Of a stretch of DNA of 64,000 bases, positions 23,202 to 35,354 are shown in pieces. The stretch's first letter is position 1. Each line of letters opens with the position of its first letter. Made by a program: the position numbers and the translations under genes. This stretch comes from Inia geoffrensis (lineage: Eukaryota; Chordata; Mammalia; Artiodactyla; Iniidae), in contig JAZAQT010000673.1 of the NCBI GenBank assembly GCA_036417435.1, forward strand, positions 372,001 to 436,000, written 5' to 3'. The notes under the pieces are model-generated. The model was not told the origin of the DNA. It saw nothing but the letters and a program-made list of their open reading frames with translations, and ran no database searches.

Positions 23202-24937
23202 TTGGCCAAAAAGGGCGTATGCGTTTTTTCCTGAATATATTCAGGAAAAAATGCATACGCCCTTTTTGGCCAAGTGCATCACTGTCAAACTGCTGCCTCT
23301 TTTCCTACGCTTTCAGAGAAATTCTTATCTACCCCCCGATATCTGTTTTCTGCAATTCTGCGTTGCGTTCAACTCCTCTTCACAGCCTTCCTTCAATAAA
23401 TTTTTGGATGATAGGGGTCATTTGGAACTCTGCAGGATTGTGAGTTACAGTGCCTCAAATCTCCTTTTCTCAACTCGCTTTCTTGTGAGCGGACCGCAAA
23501 CCCGAAGAATTGCTTCAGGCCCTAATCTCGTTCTGGCATGGCACGCTGAGCCTTTGATGAATTCTTCTTCCTGTAGGGAAATCAGTGTTCAATGTGCCCG
23601 TCCAAACACATCAAGTTAGCTGCTCATTCGTTCTCCTTATTCCTGTTCATCTTCCACAGAAATTGCAAACTGTGCCAAACAAGAGGTCAAAGGCACTGAC
23701 TCTCCAAGTGGGGAGAATATTAATATTGCATTTGGAACGGCGAACTCGAGTACCAGAGGGCGAAAATGGCGATGAGTTTTAGAAATTTTGCCTGATCACT
23801 TCGTGGACCATATTCTGGGTTTTCCATGCATATTTTAGCTGAAGGATAAATCCCTTTTACGTGGAGATTTGGGACCCGTGGAATGGGAACCATGCACCAT
23901 TACCTCAAAGGGTCTGCATTCCCTCACCAATAGTATCAGCCCCAAGTGTCCAGCCTTATCTCTCCCACAGCTGTGGATGTAGAGGTGGTAAATCCAAGAT
24001 TCCTCACAAGCTCTGAAGGACTTATTTAAGAATTTCTCTCTATTTGACAGTCCTTGTGTTTTCTTTTTCAAATTTATTTTTATAAGGGGATTTAGCTAAT
24101 TGACACTGCTGTGTGTATGCTGCTGTACACAAATGATTTTCTTATGGAGACCTATAAATGTATGGGTTTTAATTTTCTTCATAGTCAGGTATATTCCTAG
24201 GTTTTGAATACGGGGTGTTGAGTCCATTTGGTTGAGCAAGGAGTAGCTCTTGTCTAATATATATTTGGCTTATGGAATGGTATCTGTCCTAATGTCAACC
24301 TCTGGTTTTATGCAGCCTCCCCACTCTCCTTTCCCCTTAAGCAAGCATAAGTTTGTTTTGTAAATGTGAGACTCTCTTGTGTTTTGTAATGCAGCTCACA
24401 CGTAGCCGTGTTTACATTCCCGGTATTAGTGATATCTTATGATGTTTCTTTTTCTGTGTGACTTATTTCACTTAGAATCATCGTAACTAAATCCACTCAT
24501 TATGCTGCTACTGGTCTGTTGCCATTGATTTCATTGTTGAGTGATATTCCATTGTAGGGATGTACCACAACTTCTATATCCATTTTTCTCTTTCTGGGCT
24601 ATTAAAGTTGTACCATAGTCAAGGCTCCCGTACACAGAGCAGCCCCATACTTTGGTGTGGCTGTGTCCTTTTCATTTAAATTTTCCGAATCTATAGCACC
24701 ATAAGTGGAAGTGCCCTAGGCTCTCTAGCTTGGTTTTTTCTTTGTTCCAGGAAACACCATCCACTTCTCCAGAGTGGCTGTTGGCAATTTACATCCCGCC
24801 CATCAGCATAACAAGGCTGCCGGTTCTCCATGGCCTGTCCTGCCTCTCTGGATTTTACACTTTTTTCGGACGGCCCTTTGGATCGGTGGGAAGTGAGACT
24901 GCCTTGTAGTGCGGATTTCCACTGCAGGCTTGCTTGG
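23202..24937 (+). repeat. Unit 11, subfamily A
   Basis: 1736 bp. One palindrome mismatch (right arm AAAAAATGCAT). Introduces 'gagcggaccgc' instead of 'gagctgaccgc', a variant kept through unit 17. Confidence 0.97.
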
Positions 24938-26673
24938 TTGGCCAAAAAGGGCGTATGCGTTTTTTCCTGAATCTATTCAGGAAAAAACGCATACGCCCTT
25001 TTTGGCCAAGTGCATCACTGTCGAACTGCTGCCTCGTTTCCTACGCTTTCAGAGCAATTCTTATCTACCCCCTGATATCTGTTTTCTGCAATTCTGCGTC
25101 GCGTTCAAATCCTCTTCACAGCCTTCCTTCAATAAATTTTTGGATGATAGGGGTCATTTGGAACTCTGCAGGATTGTGAGTTACAGTGCCTCAAATCTCC
25201 TTTTCTCAACTCGCTTTCTTGTGAGCGGACCGCAAACCCGAAGAATTGCTTCAGGCCCTAATCTCGTTCCGGCATGGCACGCTGAGCCTTTGATGAATTC
25301 TTCTTCCTGTAGGGAAATCAGTGTTCAATGTGCCCGTCCAAACACATCAAGTTAGCTGCTCATTCGTTCTCCTTATTCCTGTTAATCTTCCACAGAAATT
25401 GCAAACTGTGCCAAACAAGAGGTCAAAGGCACTGACTCTCCAAGTGGGGAGAATATTAATATTGCATTTGGAACGGCGAACTCGAGTACCAGAGGGCGAA
25501 AATGGCGATGAGTTTTAGAAATTTTGCCTGATCACTTCGTGGACCATATTCTGGGTTTTCCATGCATATTTTAGCTGAAGGATAAATCCCTTTTACGTGG
25601 AGATTTGGGACCCGTGGAATGGGAACCATGCACCATTACCTCAAAGGGTCTGCATTCCCTCACAAATAGTATCAGCCCCAAGTGTCCAGCCATATCTCTC
25701 CCACAGCTGTGGATGTAGAGGTGGTAAATCCAAGATTCCTCACAAGCCCTCAAGGACTTATTTAAGAATTTCTCTCTATTTGACAGTCCTTGTGTTTTCT
25801 TTTTCAAATTTATTTTTTTAAGGGGATTTAGCTTATTGACACTGCTGTGTGTATGCTGCTGTACACAAATGATTTTCTTATGGAGACCTATAAATGTATG
25901 GGTTTTAATTTTCTTCATAGTCAGGTATATTCCTAGGTTTTGAATACGGGGTGTTGAGTCCATTTGGTTGAGCAAGGAGTAGCTCTTGTCTAATATATAT
26001 TTGGCTTATGGAATGGTATCTGTCCTAATGTCAACCTCTGGTTTTATGCAGCCTCCCCACTCTCCTTTCCCCTTAAGCAAGCATAAGTTTGTTTTGTAAA
26101 TGTGAGACTCTCTTGTGTTTTGTAATGCAGCTCACACGTAGCCGTGTTTACATTCCTGGTATTAGTGATATCTTATGATGTTTCTTTTTCTGTGTGACTT
26201 ATTTCACTTAGAATCATCGTAACTAAATCCACTCATTATGCTGCTACTGGTCTGTTGCCATTGATTTCATTGTTGAGTGATATTCCATTGTAGGGATGTA
26301 CCACAACTTCTATATCCATTTTTCTCTTTCTGGGCTATTAAAGTTGTACCATAGTCAAGGCTCCCGTACACAGAGCAGCCCCATACTTTGGTGTGGCTGT
26401 GTCCTTTTCATTTAAATTTTCCGAATCTATAGCACCATAAGTGGAAGTGCCCTAGGCTCTCTAGCTTGGTTTTTTCTTTGTTCCAGGAAACACCATCCAC
26501 TTCTCCAGAGTGGCTGTTGGCAATTTACATCCCGCCCATCAGCATAACAAGGCTGCCGGTTCTCCACGGCCTGTCCTGCCTCTCTGGATTTTACACTTTT
26601 TTCGGACGGCCCTTTGGATCGGTGGGAAGTGAGACTGCCTTGTAGTGCAGATTTCCACTGCAGGCTTGCTTGG
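24938..26673 (+). repeat. Unit 12, subfamily A
   Basis: 1736 bp. Palindrome centre reads GAATCTATTC instead of GAATATATTC, breaking only the innermost pair. From about 25.5 kb it is nearly identical to the unit 14 segment 3472 bp to the right. Confidence 0.97.
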
Positions 26674-28409
26674 TTGGCCAAAAAGTGCGTATGCGTTTTT
26701 TCCTGAATCTATTCAGGAAAAAACGCATACGCCCTTTTTGGCCAAGTGCATCACTGTCGAACTGCTGCCTCGTTTCCTATGCTTTCAGAGCAATTCTTAT
26801 CTACCCCCTGATATCTGTTTTCTGCAATTCTGCGTCGCGTTCAAATCCTCTTCACAGCCTTCCTTCAATAAATTTTTGGATAATAGGGGTCATTTGGAAC
26901 TCTGCAGGATTGTGAGTTACAGTGCCACAAATCTCCTTTTCTCAACTCGCTTTCTTGTGAGCGGACCGCAAACCCGAAGAATTGCTTCAGGCCCTAATCT
27001 CGTTCCGGCATGGCACGCTGAGCCTTTGATGAATTCTTCTTCCTGTAGGGAAATCAGAGTTCAATGTGCCCGTCCAAACACATCAAGTTAGCTGCTCATT
27101 CGTTCTCCTTATTCCTGTTCATCTTCCACAGAAATTGCAAACTGTGCCAAACAAGAGGTCAAAGGCACTGACTCTCCAAGTGGGGAGAATGTTAATATTG
27201 CATCTGGAACGGCGAACTCGAGTACCAGGGGGCTAAAATGGCGATGAGTTTTAGAAATTGTGCCTGATCACTTCGTGGACCATATTCTGGGTTATCCATG
27301 CATATTTTAGCTGAAGGATAAATTCCTTTCACGTGGAGATTTGGGACCCGTGGAATGGGAACCATGCACCATTACCTCAAAGGGTCTGCATTCCCTCACC
27401 AATAGTATCAGCCCCAAGTGTCCAGCCTTATCTCTCCCACAGCTGTGGATGTAGAGGTGGTAAATCCAAGATTCCTCACAAGCCCTGAAGGACTTATTTA
27501 AGAATTTCTCTCTATTTGACAGTCCTTGTGTTTTCTTTTTCAAATTTATTTTTATAAGGGGATTTAGCTTATTGACACTGCTGTGTGTATGCTGCTGTAC
27601 ACAAATGATTTTCTTATGGAGACCTATAAATGTATGGGTTTTAATTTTCTTCATAGTCAGGTATATTCCTAAGTTTTGAATACGGGGTGTTGAGTCCATT
27701 TGGTTGAGCAAGGAGTAGCTCTTGTCTAATATATATTTGGCTTATGGAATGGTATCTGTCCTAATGTCAACCTCTGGTTTTATGCAGCCTCCCCACTCTC
27801 CCTTCCCCTTAAGCAAGCTTAAGTTTCTTTTGTAAATGTGAGACTCTGTTGTGTTTTGTAATGCAGTTCACATGTAGCCGTGTTTACATTCCCGGTATTA
27901 GTGATATCTTATGATGTTTCTTTTTCTGTGTGACTTATTTCACTTAGAATCATCGTAACTAAATCCACTCATTATGCTGCTACTGCTCTTTTGCCATTGA
28001 TTTCATTGTTCAGTTATATTCCATTGTAGGGATGTACCACAACTTCTATATCCATTTTTCTCTTTCTGGGCTATTAAAGTTGTACCATAGTCAAGGCTCC
28101 CGTACACAGAGCAGCCCCAAACTTTGGTGTGGCTGTGTCTTTTTCATTTAAATTTTCCGAATCTATAGCACCATAAGTGGAAGTGCCCTAGGCTCTCTAG
28201 CTTGGTTTTTTCTTTGTTCCAGGAATCACCATCCACTTCTCCAGAGTGGCTGTTGGCAGTTTACATCCCGCCCATCAGCATAACAAGGCTGGCAGTTCTC
28301 CATGGCCTGTCCTGCCTCTCTGGATTTTACACTTTTTTCGGACGGTCCTTTGGATCGGTGGGAAGTGAGACTGCCTTGTAGTGCGGATTTCCATTGCAGG
28401 CTTGCTTGG
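26674..28409 (+). repeat. Unit 13, subfamily A, twin of unit 15
   Basis: 1736 bp. Palindrome left arm AAAGTGCG and centre GAATCTATTC; also 'aattcctttcacgtgg', 'gctactgctcttttgcc' and 'ttcagttatattcc'. All recur in unit 15, 3472 bp away. Confidence 0.97.
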
Positions 28410-30145
28410 TTGGCCAAAAAGGACGTATGCGTTTTTTCCTGAATATATTCAGGAAAAAACGCATACGCCCTTTTTGGCCAAGTGCATCACTGTCGAACTG
28501 CTGCCTCTTTTCCTACGCTTTCAGAGCAATTCTTATCTTCCCCCTGATATCTCTTTTCTGCAATTCTGTGTCGCGTTCAAGTCCTCTTCACAGCCTTCCT
28601 TCAATAAATTTTTGGATGATAGGGGTCATTTGGAACTCTGCAGGATTGTGAGTTACAGTGCCTCAAATCTCCTTTTCTCAACTCGCTTTCTTGTGAGCGG
28701 ACCGCAAACCCGAAGAATTGCTTCAGGCCCTAATCTCGTTCCGGCATGGCACGCTGAGCCTTTGATGAATTCTTCTTCCTGTAGGGAAATCAGTGTTCAA
28801 TGTGCCCGTCCAAACACATCAAGTTAGCTGCTCATTCGTTCTCCTTATTCCTGTTCATCTTCCACAGAAATTGCAAACTGTGCCAAACAAGAGGTCAAAG
28901 GCACTGACTCTCCAAGTGGGGAGAATATTAATATTGCATTTGGAACGGCGAACTCGAGTACCAGAGGGCGAAAATGGCGATGAGTTTTAGAAATTTTGCC
29001 TGATCACTTCGTGGACCATATTCTGGGTTTTCCATGCATATTTTAGCTGAAGGATAAATCCCTTTTACGTGGAGATTTGGGACCCGTGGAATGGGAACCA
29101 TGCACCATTACCTCAAAGGGTCTGCATTCCCTCACCAATAGTATCAGCCCCAAGTGTCCAGCCATATCTCTCCCACAGCTGTGGATGTAGAGGTGGTAAA
29201 TCCAAGATTCCTCACAAGCCCTCAAGGACTTATTTAAGAATTTCTCTCTATTTGACAGTCCTTGTGTTTTCTTTTTCAAATTTATTTTTTTAAGGGGATT
29301 TAGCTTATTGACACTGCTGTGTGTATGCTGCTGTACACAAATGATTTTCTTATGGAGACCTATAAATGTATGGGTTTTAATTTTCTTCATAGTCAGGTAT
29401 ATTCCTAGGTTTTGAATACGGGGTGTTGAGTCCATTTGGTTGAGCAAGGAGTAGCTCTTGTCTAATATATATTTGGCTTATGGAATGGTATCTGTCCTAA
29501 TGTCAACCTCTGGTTTTATGCAGCCTCCCCACTCTCCTTTCCCCTTAAGCAAGCATAAGTTTGTTTTGTAAATGTGAGACTCTCTTGTGTTTTGTAATGC
29601 AGCTCACACGTAGCCGTGTTTACATTCCTGGTATTAGTGATATCTTATGATGTTTCTTTTTCTGTGTGACTTATTTCACTTAGAATCATCGTAACTAAAT
29701 CCACTCATTATGCTGCTACTGGTCTGTTGCCATTGATTTCATTGTTGAGTGATATTCCATTGTAGGGATGTACCACAACTTCTATATCCATTTTTCTCTT
29801 TCTGGGCTATTAAAGTTGTACCATAGTCAAGGCTCCCGTACACAGAGCAGCCCCATACTTTGGTGTGGCTGTGTCCTTTTCATTTAAATTTTCCGAATCT
29901 ATAGCACCATAAGTGGAAGTGCCCTAGGCTCTCTAGCTTGGTTTTTTCTTTGTTCCAGGAAACACCATCCACTTCTCCAGAGTGGCTGTTGGCAATTTAC
30001 ATCCCGCCCATCAGCATAACAAGGCTGCCGGTTCTCCATGGCCTGTCCTGCCTCTCTGGATTTTACACTTTTTTCGGACGGCCCTTTGGATCGGTGGGAA
30101 GTGAGACTGCCTTGTAGTGCGGATTTCCACTGCAGGCTTGCTTGG
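28410..30145 (+). repeat. Unit 14, subfamily A, related to unit 16
   Basis: 1736 bp. Palindrome has one mismatch (AAGGACG). Its first part equals unit 16; from about 29.2 kb they part ('ccctcaagg' and 'tttttttaagg' here; 'ccctgaagg' and 'tttttataagg' in unit 16). Confidence 0.97.
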
Positions 30146-31881
30146 TTGGCCAAAAAGTGCGTATGCGTTTTTTCCTGAATCTATTCAGGAAAAAACGCAT
30201 ACGCCCTTTTTGGCCAAGTGCATCACTGTCGAACTGCTGCCTCGTTTCCTATGCTTTCAGAGCAATTCTTATCTACCCCCTGATATCTGTTTTCTGCAAT
30301 TCTGCGTCGCGTTCAAATCCTCTTCACAGCCTTCCTTCAATAAATTTTTGGATAATAGGGGTCATTTGGAACTCTGCAGGATTGTGAGTTACAGTGCCAC
30401 AAATCTCCTTTTCTCAACTCGCTTTCTTGTGAGCGGACCGCAAACCCGAAGAATTGCTTCAGGCCCTAATCTCGTTCCGGCATGGCACGCTGAGCCTTTG
30501 ATGAATTCTTCTTCCTGTAGGGAAATCAGAGTTCAATGTGCCCGTCCAAACACATCAAGTTAGCTGCTCATTCGTTCTCCTTATTCCTGTTCATCTTCCA
30601 CAGAAATTGCAAACTGTGCCAAACAAGAGGTCAAAGGCACTGACTCTCCAAGTGGGGAGAATGTTAATATTGCATCTGGAACGGCGAACTCGAGTACCAG
30701 GGGGCTAAAATGGCGATGAGTTTTAGAAATTGTGCCTGATCACTTCGTGGACCATATTCTGGGTTATCCATGCATATTTTAGCTGAAGGATAAATTCCTT
30801 TCACGTGGAGATTTGGGACCCGTGGAATGGGAACCATGCACCATTACCTCAAAGGGTCTGCATTCCCTCACCAATAGTATCAGCCCCAAGTGTCCAGCCT
30901 TATCTCTCCCACAGCTGTGGATGTAGAGGTGGTAAATCCAAGATTCCTCACAAGCCCTGAAGGACTTATTTAAGAATTTCTCTCTATTTGACAGTCCTTG
31001 TGTTTTCTTTTTCAAATTTATTTTTATAAGGGGATTTAGCTTATTGACACTGCTGTGTGTATGCTGCTGTACACAAATGATTTTCTTATGGAGACCTATA
31101 AATGTATGGGTTTTAATTTTCTTCATAGTCAGGTATATTCCTAAGTTTTGAATACGGGGTGTTGAGTCCATTTGGTTGAGCAAGGAGTAGCTCTTGTCTA
31201 ATATATATTTGGCTTATGGAATGGTATCTGTCCTAATGTCAACCTCTGGTTTTATGCAGCCTCCCCACTCTCCCTTCCCCTTAAGCAAGCTTAAGTTTCT
31301 TTTGTAAATGTGAGACTCTGTTGTGTTTTGTAATGCAGTTCACATGTAGCCGTGTTTACATTCCCGGTATTAGTGATATCTTATGATGTTTCTTTTTCTG
31401 TGTGACTTATTTCACTTAGAATCATCGTAACTAAATCCACTCATTATGCTGCTACTGCTCTTTTGCCATTGATTTCATTGTTCAGTTATATTCCATTGTA
31501 GGGATGTACCACAACTTCTATATCCATTTTTCTCTTTCTGGGCTATTAAAGTTGTACCATAGTCAAGGCTCCCGTACACAGAGCAGCCCCAAACTTTGGT
31601 GTGGCTGTGTCTTTTTCATTTAAATTTTCCGAATCTATAGCACCATAAGTGGAAGTGCCCTAGGCTCTCTAGCTTGGTTTTTTCTTTGTTCCAGGAATCA
31701 CCATCCACTTCTCCAGAGTGGCTGTTGGCAGTTTACATCCCGCCCATCAGCATAACAAGGCTGGCAGTTCTCCATGGCCTGTCCTGCCTCTCTGGATTTT
31801 ACACTTTTTTCGGACGGTCCTTTGGATCGGTGGGAAGTGAGACTGCCTTGTAGTGCGGATTTCCATTGCAGGCTTGCTTGG
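30146..31881 (+). repeat. Unit 15, subfamily A, twin of unit 13
   Basis: 1736 bp. I saw no difference from unit 13 in the segments compared. Confidence 0.97.
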
Positions 31882-33617
31882 TTGGCCAAAAAGGACGTAT
31901 GCGTTTTTTCCTGAATATATTCAGGAAAAAACGCATACGCCCTTTTTGGCCAAGTGCATCACTGTCGAACTGCTGCCTCTTTTCCTACGCTTTCAGAGCA
32001 ATTCTTATCTTCCCCCTGATATCTCTTTTCTGCAATTCTGTGTCGCGTTCAAGTCCTCTTCACAGCCTTCCTTCAATAAATTTTTGGATGATAGGGGTCA
32101 TTTGGAACTCTGCAGGATTGTGAGTTACAGTGCCTCAAATCTCCTTTTCTCAACTCGCTTTCTTGTGAGCGGACCGCAAACCCGAAGAATTGCTTCAGGC
32201 CCTAATCTCGTTCCGGCATGGCACGCTGAGCCTTTGATGAATTCTTCTTCCTGTAGGGAAATCAGTGTTCAATGTGCCCGTCCAAACACATCAAGTTAGC
32301 TGCTCATTCGTTCTCCTTATTCCTGTTCATCTTCCACAGAAATTGCAAACTGTGCCAAACAAGAGGTCAAAGGCACTGACTCTCCAAGTGGGGAGAATAT
32401 TAATATTGCATTTGGAACGGCGAACTCGAGTACCAGAGGGCGAAAATGGCGATGAGTTTTAGAAATTTTGCCTGATCACTTCGTGGACCATATTCTGGGT
32501 TTTCCATGCATATTTTAGCTGAAGGATAAATCCCTTTTACGTGGAGATTTGGGACCCGTGGAATGGGAACCATGCACCATTACCTCAAAGGGTCTGCATT
32601 CCCTCACCAATAGTATCAGCCCCAAGTGTCCAGCCATATCTCTCCCACAGCTGTGGATGTAGAGGTGGTAAATCCAAGATTCCTCACAAGCCCTGAAGGA
32701 CTTATTTAAGAATTTCTCTCTATTTGACAGTCCTTGTGTTTTCTTTTTCAAATTTATTTTTATAAGGGGATTTAGCTTATTGACACTGCTGTGTGTATGC
32801 TGCTGTACACAAATGATTTTCTTATGGAGACCTATAAATGTATGGGTTTTAATTTTCTTCATAGTCAGGTATATTCCTAGGTTTTGAATACGGGGTGTTG
32901 AGTCCATTTGGTTGAGCAAGGAGTAGCTCTTGTCTAATATATATTTGGCTTATGGAATGGTATCTGTCCTAATGTCAACCTCTGGTTTTATGCAGCCTCC
33001 CCACTCTCCTTTCCCCTTAAGCAAGCATAAGTTTGTTTTGTAAATGTGAGACTCTCTTGTGTTTTGTAATGCAGCTCACACGTAGCCGTGTTTACATTCC
33101 TGGTATTAGTGATATCTTATGATGTTTCTTTTTCTGTGTGACTTATTTCACTTAGAATCATCGTAACTAAATCCACTCATTATGCTGCTACTGGTCTGTT
33201 GCCATTGATTTCATTGTTGAGTGATATTCCATTGTAGGGATGTACCACAACTTCTATATCCATTTTTCTCTTTCTGGGCTATTAAAGTTGTACCATAGTC
33301 AAGGCTCCCGTACACAGAGAAGCCCCATACTTTGGTGTGGCTGTGTCCTTTTCATTTAAATTTTCCGAATCTATAGCACCATAAGTGGAAGTGCCCTAGG
33401 CTCTCTAGCTTGGTTTTTTCTTTGTTCCAGGAAACACCATCCACTTCTCCAGAGTGGCTGTTGGCAATTTACATCCCGCCCATCAGCATAACAAGGCTGC
33501 CGGTTCTCCATGGCCTGTCCTGCCTCTCTGGATTTTACACTTTTTTCGGACGGCCCTTTGGATCGGTGGGAAGTGAGACTGCCTTGTAGTGCGGATTTCC
33601 ACTGCAGGCTTGCTTGG
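31882..33617 (+). repeat. Unit 16, subfamily A, related to unit 14
   Basis: 1736 bp. Carries the unit 14 palindrome and 'gccatatctctccc', then diverges from unit 14 after about 32.69 kb. Confidence 0.97.
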
Positions 33618-35354
33618 TTGGCCAAAAAGGGCGTATGCATTTTTTCCTGAATCTATTCAGGAAAAAACGCATACGCCCTTTTTGGCCAAGTGCATCACTG
33701 TCGAACTGCTGCCTCGTTTCCTACGCTTTCAGAGCAATTCTTATCTACCCCCTGATATCTGCTTTCTGCAATTCTGCGTCGCGTTCAAATCCTCTTCACA
33801 GCCTTCCTTCAATAAATTTTTGGATGATAGGGATCATTTGGAACTCTGCAGGATTGTGAGTTACAGTGCCTCAAATCTCCTTTTCTCAACTCGCTTTCTT
33901 GTGAGCGGACCGCAAACCCGAAGAATTGCTTCAGGCCCTAATCTCGTTCCGGCATGGCATGCTCAGCCTTTGATGAATTCTTCTTCCTGTAGGGAAATCA
34001 GTGTTCAATGGGCCCGTCCAAACACATCAAGTTAGCTGCTCATTCGTTCTCCTTATTCCTGTTCATCTTCCACAGAAATTGCAAACTGTGCCAAACAAGA
34101 GGTCAAAGGCACTGACTCTCCAAGTGGGGAGAATATTAATATTGCATTTGGAACGGCGAACTCGAGTACCAGAGGGTGAAAATGGCGATGAGTTTTAGAA
34201 ATTTTGCCTGATCACTTCGTGGACCATATTCTGGGTTTTCCATGCATATTTTAGCTGAAGGATAAATCCCTTTTACGTGGAGATTTGGGACCCGTGGAAT
34301 GGGAACCATGCACCATTACCTCAAAGGGTCTGCATTCCCTCACCAATAGTATCAGCCCCAAGTGTCCAGCCTTATCTCTCCCACAGCTGTGGATGTAGAG
34401 ATGGTAAATCCAAGATTCCTCACAAGCCCTCAAGGACTTATTTAAGAATTTCTCTCTATTTCACAGTCCTTGTGTTTTCTTTTTCAAATTTATTTTTATA
34501 AGGGGATTTAGCTTATGTACACTGCTGTGTGTATGCTGCTGTACACAAATGATTTTCTTATGGAGACCTATAAATGTATGGGTTTTAATTTTCTTCATAT
34601 TCAGGTATATTCCTCGGTTTTGAACACGGGGTGCTGAGTCCATGTGGTTGAGCGAGGAGGAGGTCTTGTCTAATATATATTTGGCTTATGGAATGGTATC
34701 TGTCCTAATATCAACCTCTGGTTTTATGCAGCCTCCCCACTCTCCTTTCCCCTTAAGCAAGCATCAGTTTCTTTTGTAAATGTGAGACTCTGTTGTGTTT
34801 TGTAATGCAGTTCACGCGTAGCCGTGTTTACGTTCCCGGTATTCGTGATACCTTATGATGTTTCTTTTTCTGTGTGACTTATTTCACTTAGAATCATCGT
34901 AACTAAATCCACTCATTATGCTGTTACTGGTCTGTTGCCATTGATTTCATTGTTGAGTGATATTCCACTGTAGGGATGTACCACAACTTTTATATCCATT
35001 TTTCTCTCTCTGGGCTATTGAAGTTGTACCATAGTCAAGGTTCCCGTAAAGATCGCAGCCCCAAACTTTGGTGTGGCTGTGTCTTTTTCATTTAAATTTT
35101 CCGAATCTATGGCACCATAAGTGGAAGTGCCCTAGGCTCTCTAGCTTGGTTTTCCCTTTTTTCCAGGAAACACCATCCACTTCTCCAGAGTGGCTGTTGG
35201 CAATTTACATCCCGCCCATCAGCATAACAAGGCTGCCGGTTCTCCATGGCCTGTCCTGCTTCTCTGTATTTTACACTTTTTTTCGGAGGGCCCTTTTGAT
35301 CGGTGGGAAGTGAGAGTTGCTTGTATTGCGGATTTCCATTGCAGGCTTGCTTGG
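33618..35354 (+). repeat. Unit 17, A/B recombinant (1737 bp)
   Basis: A-type until about 34438 ('gaattcttcttcc', 'attcctcacaagccctcaagg') and B-type from about 34459 ('tttcacagtcc', 'cttatgtacac', 'gaacacggggtgctgag', 'gagcgaggaggagg', seven-T run before 'cggaggg'). The extra T makes it the first 1737-bp unit. Confidence 0.95.

Larger units (their letters stand above)
25500..32690 (+). repeat. Dimeric higher-order duplication, period 3472 bp
   Basis: About 25.5-29.2 kb and 29.0-32.7 kb match at an offset of 3472 bp (two 1736-bp units). Units 13 and 15 agree wherever compared, and 12/14 and 14/16 agree in part. Differences I saw: 26576 (cac/cat), 26649 (gca/gcg), 25666 and 25630-25640 region. 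Neighbouring units 13 and 14 differ clearly from each other, so the period is truly dimeric. Confidence 0.85.

Noticed and set aside
23173..33640. Plus-strand 106-148-codon ORFs crossing the palindrome, with overlapping 81-85-codon ORFs
   Set aside because: Several frames are open over the same stretch on both strands, partly because the palindrome has no stops in these frames. Length varies with single substitutions between units.
8210..34433. Minus-strand 134-codon ORF repeated in most subfamily A units
   Set aside because: It recurs only because the satellite recurs. A TCA-to-TGA change in subfamily B cuts it to 60 codons, some A units lose the start, and it crosses the L1-derived and unknown modules with no recognisable domain. 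No sign of protein-level conservation.
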